Assembly (NCBI GenBank): GCA_031262895.1
Contig: JAISGW010000152.1
Span: 1 to 9,923 of the forward strand
Source of the DNA: Tannerella sp.
GTDB lineage: Bacteria > Bacteroidota > Bacteroidia > Bacteroidales > Tannerellaceae
Length of the DNA stretch: 9,923 nt
Reading direction: 5' to 3'
The notes beneath the pieces were generated by a model that searched no databases, was not told where the DNA came from, and was given only the letters and a program-made list of their open reading frames with translations. Position 1 is the first letter of the stretch. The number at the start of each line of letters is the position of its first letter. A program made the translations under genes and the position numbers. Shown in pieces: positions 5,057 through 9,923 of the stretch.

Positions 5057-7584
5057 CTCCTTTTTCGCCATTCCCAGAGGGAATAGCCCACAGCTCCGAC
5101 AAGCAACAAGAGGATGAATAGAGAACTGAACGAGGAGACGTAGGCGGCCTGCACGTAGCCTTTCGGTCGGAAATCGAAGGTGATGGTATGCTCGCCCGCC
5201 GGGATGCGCATGGCCCGGAGCGTCCAGTCGGCACGGAAGTGCGCGGCCGGCTTGCCGTCGATGCGGGCGTTCCAGCCCGGCTGGTAGTATATTTCGGAGA
5301 ATACGGCCAACTGTTCTTCCTTGGAACGGCTCTTGTAGGTCAGGTGGCTGGGACGGTAGGCCGTGAGCTGTATGTCGGCAGTCGAATCCGTCTCGGCTGG
5401 CGGGGTGAAGCCCTGCAGGTCGGCGGCGAAACGTTTGTCTACGACGGCCGTTTCCCGCGGGTCTATCCGGTTGAGGGCGGCTATCTCCGCGTCGGCATTG
5501 GGCACGATGTCCACCTTTTTGACGAACCAGCAGTTTCCGTCGGCATGCCGGTTGGGTAGGGGAGCTTGGCCGGGATTATATATAATGTAAGCCGTGTTGA
5601 GCATATTGAGCGTGGGCGAAGCGGCCAGCAAGGAATCGATGGCCTCCATTTTGCTACCTTTTTGCAGACAGTTGATGATGCTCATGCGCTCGCCGTCAAG
5701 ACGATGGTCGATGAGTTCCTGGTAACGGCGCATCTTCACGGCGCTGTATCCGCCGATGGAGTGGTGGTAGTAGGAAACTTCCGTGCTTTGCCAGGGATTG
5801 CCCAGGTCTCCCAAAACGCGGAAGGACAGGCGCGGGTCTTGAAGGATGATTTTGTCGGCTACGGATTCCTTATAAGTTTGTTCGGGACGCTCGTTCGTAT
5901 AGCTGCTGTCGTTGATGTAACGGCGGTCTACCGACCAGAGGTCCACCAATATCAGTATGGCTATGCCGGCGCTGACCCATATACCTCCTTTGGCGGTCGT
6001 CCTGCCTTTTTTCCAATACCACCACAGCAAGGCGGCTCCCAATAGGATGAATACCAGCGAACGTAAGGCGTCGGAGGAGGCCAAGTCTTGACGGTCGGCT
6101 TCCAAGGCGTTGACGTACCAGGCCGGGACTTGCCGCAGCAACTGCACATCCATGGGCGACTGGAAGCTCAGCAATATCGTGGGCAGCAGCCAGAGCAGAA
6201 GGCAAAGGCCACCTGTGATACCCAGCGACCAGGAGAAGCCTTTGCGAAAGCGTTCCCCGTCAACTTTACCCCGGAACAATTCCGCGAGTCCCCAGATGGC
6301 GATGATGGGGCAAACCAGTCCCGGAATGACTAAGGCCATCTCCACTGTACGGAACTTGTTGTACATGGGCAGGTGATAGAACATCAGGTCATTGAAGCTG
6401 CTGAAGTTGCGCCCCAAGGCCAGGAAGGTGAGGAATATGGCTCCGGCCAGCATCCACCATTTTAAGGGATTGCGTACGAAGAACATCCCCAAAAGGAAAA
6501 GGAAACAGACCAAGGCGCCAAAGTAAACGGGGCCGGAGGTGAAGGCCTTGTCTCCCCAATAGGTGTACGACTGTACCTCGTTGCCTACTTGGGCGCCGTG
6601 TTGCCTGAGCGCCTTAACCAGATGGCTGTCTGCCCCAAGCGTGCCGCCGGAAGCTCCGCCATATACATCGGGTACCATTATGGTGAGCAATTCCTTCCAA
6701 CCGTAACTCCATTGGAAAGCGTAATCCTTGTCCAAGCCGGTCGAAGCTTGTCCGATTTCACCCTTCGCGTCGGGATTGGGTGTCAGTTCCGTGGGGCCGC
6801 GCAGCGAATGCTGCCCCGATTCCCAGTTGACATACATGGTCTTTGCATTGGGCAGGGCGGCCAAGACAACGCAGGCCAGCATCAACAGCGACACTTTCCC
6901 CCATTCTGCATACGCCTTCTCGCGGATGAGCTTGAGCAACGTGTATCCCAAGTAGATGAACAGGCAGAGCAGCACTAAGTAATAGGTGATTTGGACGTGC
7001 CCGTTCAAGAGCGAAAAAGCAACGCCAAGCAGGAACGTGACGCTTCCCCACAGGTATTTCCGCTTGTAGAGCAGCACCATGCCCGCCAATGTGAGCGGCA
7101 TGTAGGCGATAACGTAGGCCTTGACGATATGCCCCGCCTCTATGATAATGATATTATAGGAAGCAAAGGCAAAGGCAAAGGCGCCGGCCAAGGCCAGCCA
7201 CCAATTGACACCCAGCACGCACATCAGGATGTAAAAGCAGACCAAGCCCGTGAAGACCATGGCTGCGTTCGTATAGCCAGGCTCTTTCATGAGGCGGTCG
7301 ATAAAACTGTAGGAAGGCAGTTGGGGAGCTGCATGGCCGTAAGTGGCCACGTAAGGCATACCGCCGAACATGGCATCGGACCAAAGGCTCAACTCACCGG
7401 GCTTGGCCGTCTTCTCGTATTTCTCGTTCTGACTGCCCCCCATGCCGTAGGCCTTGATGTTGTCACCTTGCTGGATGACCTTGCCGTCGAAAACGGCCGG
7501 GGCGAAGTAGGCCATTACCAATCCCAGAAACAAGGCTATGGCAAGCACGTGCTTGCCCGCTTTCTTTATTACTTTTTGAATCAT
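5053..7584 (-). CDS. YfhO-family multi-pass membrane protein (843 aa)
   Basis: This is a large inner-membrane protein of the YfhO family (Pfam PF09586). After an N-terminal membrane segment (about 12-30) comes an extracytoplasmic loop with QQGDNIKAYG and LWSDAMFGGMPYVATYG (37-83), typical of the family. Many hydrophobic segments run to about residue 550. A large soluble domain follows (about 551-815), with LNMLNTAYIIYNPG (659-672), GNCWFVKK (683-690) and YYQPGWNARIDG (766-777). One last membrane helix (about 814-835) precedes the basic tail WRKRR. Some family members in Firmicutes are linked to glycosylation of lipoteichoic acid; in Bacteroidetes the role is not established. Its length is normal and no frame defect is seen. 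The ATG at 7582-7584 fits the hydrophobic start. Its position after polysaccharide genes suggests a glycan-related role (inference). It ends at a strong terminator. Confidence 0.88.
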   Translation of the reverse strand: MIQKVIKKAGKHVLAIALFLGLVMAYFAPAVFDGKVIQQGDNIKAYGMGGSQNEKYEKTAKPGELSLWSDAMFGGMPYVATYGHAAPQLPSYSFIDRLMKEPGYTNAAMVFTGLVCFYILMCVLGVNWWLALAGAFAFAFASYNIIIIEAGHIVKAYVIAYMPLTLAGMVLLYKRKYLWGSVTFLLGVAFSLLNGHVQITYYLVLLCLFIYLGYTLLKLIREKAYAEWGKVSLLMLACVVLAALPNAKTMYVNWESGQHSLRGPTELTPNPDAKGEIGQASTGLDKDYAFQWSYGWKELLTIMVPDVYGGASGGTLGADSHLVKALRQHGAQVGNEVQSYTYWGDKAFTSGPVYFGALVCFLFLLGMFFVRNPLKWWMLAGAIFLTFLALGRNFSSFNDLMFYHLPMYNKFRTVEMALVIPGLVCPIIAIWGLAELFRGKVDGERFRKGFSWSLGITGGLCLLLWLLPTILLSFQSPMDVQLLRQVPAWYVNALEADRQDLASSDALRSLVFILLGAALLWWYWKKGRTTAKGGIWVSAGIAILILVDLWSVDRRYINDSSYTNERPEQTYKESVADKIILQDPRLSFRVLGDLGNPWQSTEVSYYHHSIGGYSAVKMRRYQELIDHRLDGERMSIINCLQKGSKMEAIDSLLAASPTLNMLNTAYIIYNPGQAPLPNRHADGNCWFVKKVDIVPNADAEIAALNRIDPRETAVVDKRFAADLQGFTPPAETDSTADIQLTAYRPSHLTYKSRSKEEQLAVFSEIYYQPGWNARIDGKPAAHFRADWTLRAMRIPAGEHTITFDFRPKGYVQAAYVSSFSSLFILLLLVGAVGYSLWEWRKRR

Positions 7585-7586
7585 GT

Positions 7587-7676
7587 TTATTGCAAGTATT
7601 GGGCTATTTGGCCATTATACTCCCGAACATTGGCTGTTCGCGATTTCTTTAAATCAAGTACTTTTACTTCTTCCAT
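7587..7676 (-). CDS. Possible 29-codon leader peptide ORF upstream of YfhO
   Basis: A minus-strand ATG (7674-7676) opens a 29-residue frame beginning MEEVKVLDLKKS and ending IAQYLQ. Its TAA (7587-7589) is only two bases before the YfhO ATG, close enough for translational coupling. It starts about 18 bases after the expected transcription start of the TATCTTTG element at 7701-7708. Inside it, CGAACA (7624-7629) and TGTTCG (7635-7640) form a perfect six-pair hairpin. The composition looks protein-like, but there is no ribosome-binding site and I recognise no homologue. It may be a leader peptide or a chance frame. Confidence 0.3.
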   Translation of the reverse strand: MEEVKVLDLKKSRTANVREYNGQIAQYLQ

Positions 7677-7700
7677 AAATGGCAATGTTTTTATTTCCCG

Positions 7701-7708
7701 CAAAGATA
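7701..7708 (-). promoter_or_regulatory. Bacteroidetes -7 promoter element for YfhO
   Basis: The minus strand reads TATCTTTG, an exact TAnnTTTG match in the gap between the glycosyltransferase stop (7719) and YfhO. It would give a leader of about 110 bases. No clear TTTG is seen at -33; a palindrome occupies that position. Confidence 0.55.
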
Positions 7709-7714
7709 AATCTT

Positions 7715-7730
7715 TTCCTTATTTAAGGAA
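7715..7730. promoter_or_regulatory. 16-bp palindrome upstream of the YfhO promoter
   Basis: TTCCTTATTTAAGGAA has perfect six-base arms around ATTT. It covers the glycosyltransferase stop codon and lies about 6-22 bases upstream of the TATCTTTG element. It could be an operator or merely a small hairpin at the gene end. Confidence 0.35.
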
Positions 7731-8456
7731 GAAGAAGCGGAGAGCGAACCAGAGGTGGCGGAGAGTAGTGGAAGTGCGGCCATAATAGTGGCACATAATG
7801 CGGTATCGTTCGAAGAGGGAGACCTTGCGCTGTTGGGAACTTGTGCCGCCGTCAAGGAAGCGGCTCAGGGTCAGGTGGGTGTTCAGGATGCCGTTAGCCT
7901 TTTGCAGACAGCGGATACACCAGTCAAAATCGGAGGAATAACGATAGCGGAGATCAAAGGCCGGGGCTAAGTCTTTACGTACGATAAAGGACTGATGACA
8001 GACTAACATGCCATGACGAAAACTTTGCCAGTCCAAGTGTTCCGGCGCCTTTAGCCGACGTCGGCCTTTCACTTCGCCGTTCTCATTAGTAATATCCGTT
8101 TCTCCGTATAAAATGTCGGGCCAGTCTTTGCTATGTTGGATAGTCTCGGCTACGAGACGTAGCGTATCGGGCATAGCAAACTCATCGCCCGCATTCAGGA
8201 ACCAGACATAATCGCCTGTCGCCTGCCGCAGTCCCTTGTTCATGGCATCGTAAATGCCCTTGTCCGGTTCGCTTGTCCAAGAGGTGATACGGCCTTCGTG
8301 GCCGTGAATGAGCGGCATCGTCTCATCGGTGGAAGCTCCGTCGATGATGAGATATTCGATTTCAGGGTATGTTTGCTCCTCCACACTACGCAAGGTGCGT
8401 TCTATCCAACGTTCGGCGTTGTAAGTAATAGTGATAATGCTGAAGACGGGAGACAT
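7719..8456 (-). CDS. Family 2 glycosyltransferase (245 aa)
   Basis: This is a GT-A fold transferase that would add a sugar from a nucleotide donor to a lipid-linked or polysaccharide acceptor at the cytoplasmic face of the membrane. The N-terminus FSIITITYNAERWIERTL is the typical GT2 nucleotide-binding start. DGAST lies at 39-43, EPDKGIYDAMNKG at 63-75 and NAGDE at 88-92, in the place of the metal-binding DxD. HQSFIVRKDL and YSSDFDWCIR in the C-terminal half fit the WcaA/WcaE-like colanic-acid subgroup. There is no transmembrane segment, and the C-terminus is basic and aromatic (WFALRFFFLK), which could hold it at the membrane. The length is normal for the group. The donor and acceptor cannot be read from the sequence. 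It follows the methyltransferase remnant by 23 bp and belongs to the polysaccharide locus. The start ATG at 8454-8456 is well placed. Confidence 0.88.
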   Translation of the reverse strand: MSPVFSIITITYNAERWIERTLRSVEEQTYPEIEYLIIDGASTDETMPLIHGHEGRITSWTSEPDKGIYDAMNKGLRQATGDYVWFLNAGDEFAMPDTLRLVAETIQHSKDWPDILYGETDITNENGEVKGRRRLKAPEHLDWQSFRHGMLVCHQSFIVRKDLAPAFDLRYRYSSDFDWCIRCLQKANGILNTHLTLSRFLDGGTSSQQRKVSLFERYRIMCHYYGRTSTTLRHLWFALRFFFLK

Positions 8457-8479
8457 TTAGAAGAAATGTTCTGCAACAC

Positions 8480-8800
8480 TTACTTTTTGTATCCGGATAC
8501 TACTGTATCGAAATACAAACCTTGCCGCTTTGGCAATATCTTAGATAAGATAAAACCTGCCAGATGAAAGGGGAAAATAAACAAGCAGGTTACCCCTATA
8601 TTGACATATTTATTATGTGTGAAAAGGAGTTCACGGATATAAGAAGTCCATAATTGTGTGATGACTTCTACATAATTTCCCGTTTTATCGGCGGAAGTGA
8701 CGACAAAACCATTTAATTCTAACATTTTTTGCAGGCCGGTTGCCGTGAACCTTCTAAAATCGAAGGGAAGTTCGTGCTCGAAGCAGACAAAAGCTCTTTT
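8480..8800 (-). pseudogene. C-terminal remnant of a class I SAM-dependent methyltransferase
   Basis: The minus frame is open from just after TAA (8801-8803) to TAA (8480-8482), 106 codons. It reads FEHELPFDFRRFTATGLQKM and then LELNGFVVTSADKTGNYVEV, followed by a hydrophobic tail. This resembles the C-terminal part of small methyltransferases common in Bacteroidales glycan loci (a HExPFDFxRFT-type motif, then LLExxGF). The N-terminal Rossmann half with the SAM-binding glycine motif is absent, and an in-frame stop precedes the remnant. The first ATG (8723-8725) lies after the conserved motif, so an 81-residue product would have no catalytic core. I call it a decayed gene left by a deletion or recombination between the aminotransferase and glycosyltransferase. 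Family membership is by recognition of pattern, not by a search. Confidence 0.65.
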
Positions 8801-8842
8801 TTATAATAGAAATTTATTTTTTTCAGCAGCATACCTCTGCGT

Positions 8843-9923
8843 CTAAAAGCGATTCATGATGTCTACGACTTGTCGTATTTCTTCTTCCGTGTGTCCGAAG
8901 GAAATGGGAAGGCTAAGTGTCGTACGATGTATCTCTTCTGAAATGGGATATTCTCCGTCAAGGATTCCTTGCATGGCTTTTTGCCGGTGTGGAGGGGTCG
9001 GGTAATGTATGTCTGTCTTGACACCCTGTTCGAGTAAATAGGCTTTAAGCTTGTCTCTCTGAGGATGGCGAATGTTGAATACGTGGTAGACATCGAAGAA
9101 GTCTTCAGAGACATCAGGCAGAATGAAGTCGCTTTTCAAGCCTTGGAGGTATATTTTAGCGAGCTGACGTTTGTGCCGGTTTATCTCGTCCAGATGCGCC
9201 AGTTTTATAGAAAGGAATGCCGCCTGTATTTCGTCCAAGCGTGAATTATAGCCAACGTATTCGTTTTGATATCTTATTGTTGAGCCATAATTGCGTAAGG
9301 AGCGTAGCTTATGGTTTTGGCTTGCGTCCGGGGTCAATATGGCGCCGCCGTCGCCAAGACATCCAAGGTTCTTGGTCGGATAAAAAGAAAAAGCCCCTAC
9401 ACCGAAAGTACCGACTTTCTGATTACGGTACATGGCTCCGTGGGCTTGGGCGCAGTCTTCAATAACAGGAAGATGATGCCGCTCGGCTATGGGCATGATA
9501 TGCCCCATGTCGCAGGCTTTGCCATAAAGATGAACGACCATGATAGCTACGGTGTGGTTCGTGATGCGCTCTTCTATCTTTGTCGGATCTATGTTATAAG
9601 TGCGAATGTCAGGCTCTACCAATATGGGCTTGAGACCACATTGTATGATGGACAATATCGTCGCGATATAAGTGTTCGAAGGAACGATGACTTCGCTTTC
9701 GGGGGGGAAGTCGTACTGTCGGAGAGACAGCATCAAGGCATCAAGCCCTGATGCAACGCCTATGCAATATTTAGCTCCTCCGCAATAGGCGGCAAAAGAT
9801 TGTTCAAAGTTTTCTACCTCTTTGCCGAGGATATACCAACCCTTGTCAAGGAAAGTATCGAACTTCTCGTGGAAAGCTGCTTCAAACGGACGATTGGTCG
9901 TCCGCAAGTTCTCATATTCAATC
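8843..9923 (-). CDS. DegT/DnrJ/EryC1 sugar aminotransferase, FdtB/QdtB-like (5' end just cut)
   Basis: This is a PLP-dependent aminotransferase that acts on nucleotide-linked keto-deoxy sugars to make amino sugars for surface glycans. The Schiff-base lysine is in [15 protein letters not shown] and the cofactor-binding acidic residue in [17 protein letters not shown] near the N-terminus and [12 protein letters not shown] are also family hallmarks. Together with [12 protein letters not shown] and [18 protein letters not shown], the sequence resembles FdtB/QdtB-type dTDP-3-amino-3,6-dideoxyhexose synthases, but the exact sugar is inferred. The frame stays open to the window edge: upstream of the TTG at 9905-9907 it reads IEYEN, and base 9923 is the last base of the preceding codon, most likely an ATG. 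The gene is therefore almost complete here, and the TTG is not its start. Its base composition looks more AT-rich than that of the YfhO gene. Confidence 0.88.
   Translation of the reverse strand, partial: IEYENLRTTNRPFEAAFHEKFDTFLDKGWYILGKEVENFEQSFAAYCGGAKYCIGVASGLDALMLSLRQYDFPPESEVIVPSNTYIATILSIIQCGLKPILVEPDIRTYNIDPTKIEERITNHTVAIMVVHLYGKACDMGHIMPIAERHHLPVIEDCAQAHGAMYRNQKVGTFGVGAFSFYPTKNLGCLGDGGAILTPDASQNHKLRSLRNYGSTIRYQNEYVGYNSRLDEIQAAFLSIKLAHLDEINRHKRQLAKIYLQGLKSDFILPDVSEDFFDVYHVFNIRHPQRDKLKAYLLEQGVKTDIHYPTPPHRQKAMQGILDGEYPISEEIHRTTLSLPISFGHTEEEIRQVVDIMNRF

Noticed and set aside
6991..7785. 264-codon plus-strand frame opposite the start of YfhO
   Set aside because: It runs antisense through YfhO, its promoter and the glycosyltransferase end, so it is a shadow frame.
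9905..9907. TTG as the start of the aminotransferase
   Set aside because: The frame continues upstream with IEYEN, which fits the family N-terminus, to the window edge, so the true start is almost certainly just outside.

Overview
The window looks like chromosomal DNA of a Bacteroidales bacterium (Bacteroides/Parabacteroides type; genus not resolved). This rests on the protein families present: a YfhO-type membrane protein with Bacteroides-style sequence, multi-pass membrane proteins ending in an AraC-type helix-turn-helix, and a PepSY-like putative lipoprotein. It also rests on three intergenic matches to the Bacteroidetes -7 promoter element TAnnTTTG, and on the general lack of strong Shine-Dalgarno sites. 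Every gene I can support lies on the minus strand, so transcription runs from high to low coordinates.

Layout, in transcription order. (1) 9923-7719 is the downstream end of a surface-polysaccharide locus. It holds a DegT/DnrJ/EryC1 sugar aminotransferase (start just outside the window, FdtB/QdtB-like), the C-terminal remnant of a SAM-dependent methyltransferase, and a family 2 glycosyltransferase. (2) 7584-5053 is an 843-residue YfhO-family membrane protein. It has its own candidate promoter and a short upstream ORF, and it ends at a clear intrinsic terminator. (3) 4804-3827 is a putative lipoprotein with three PepSY-like modules, behind a control region containing an 18-bp perfect inverted repeat. 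(4) 3577-839 is a compact three-gene unit: two tandem, paralogous membrane-anchored AraC-type regulators overlapping by 8 bp, then an HD-domain phosphohydrolase of TIGR00295 type. A candidate promoter with a tandem 11-bp-phased repeat and an A15 tract lies upstream. (5) 838-1 has no gene I can support. It contains a GC-rich inverted-repeat element, two copies of a 44-bp hairpin-forming repeat, a 21-bp tandem repeat array and a 14-bp AT repeat.

How the genes may work together: the aminotransferase and glycosyltransferase fit synthesis and assembly of an amino-deoxy-sugar glycan, and the methyltransferase remnant points to recent remodelling of that locus. YfhO-like proteins are multi-pass membrane proteins linked in some Firmicutes to glycosylation of cell-wall polymers, so it may also act on a surface glycan (inference). 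The two 7TM-AraC proteins look like one-component transmembrane regulators made from one mRNA with the HD protein. Their targets cannot be read from the sequence, but the repeats in their own promoter are reasonable candidates. I did not identify a defence system, mobile element, CRISPR array, tRNA or rRNA.
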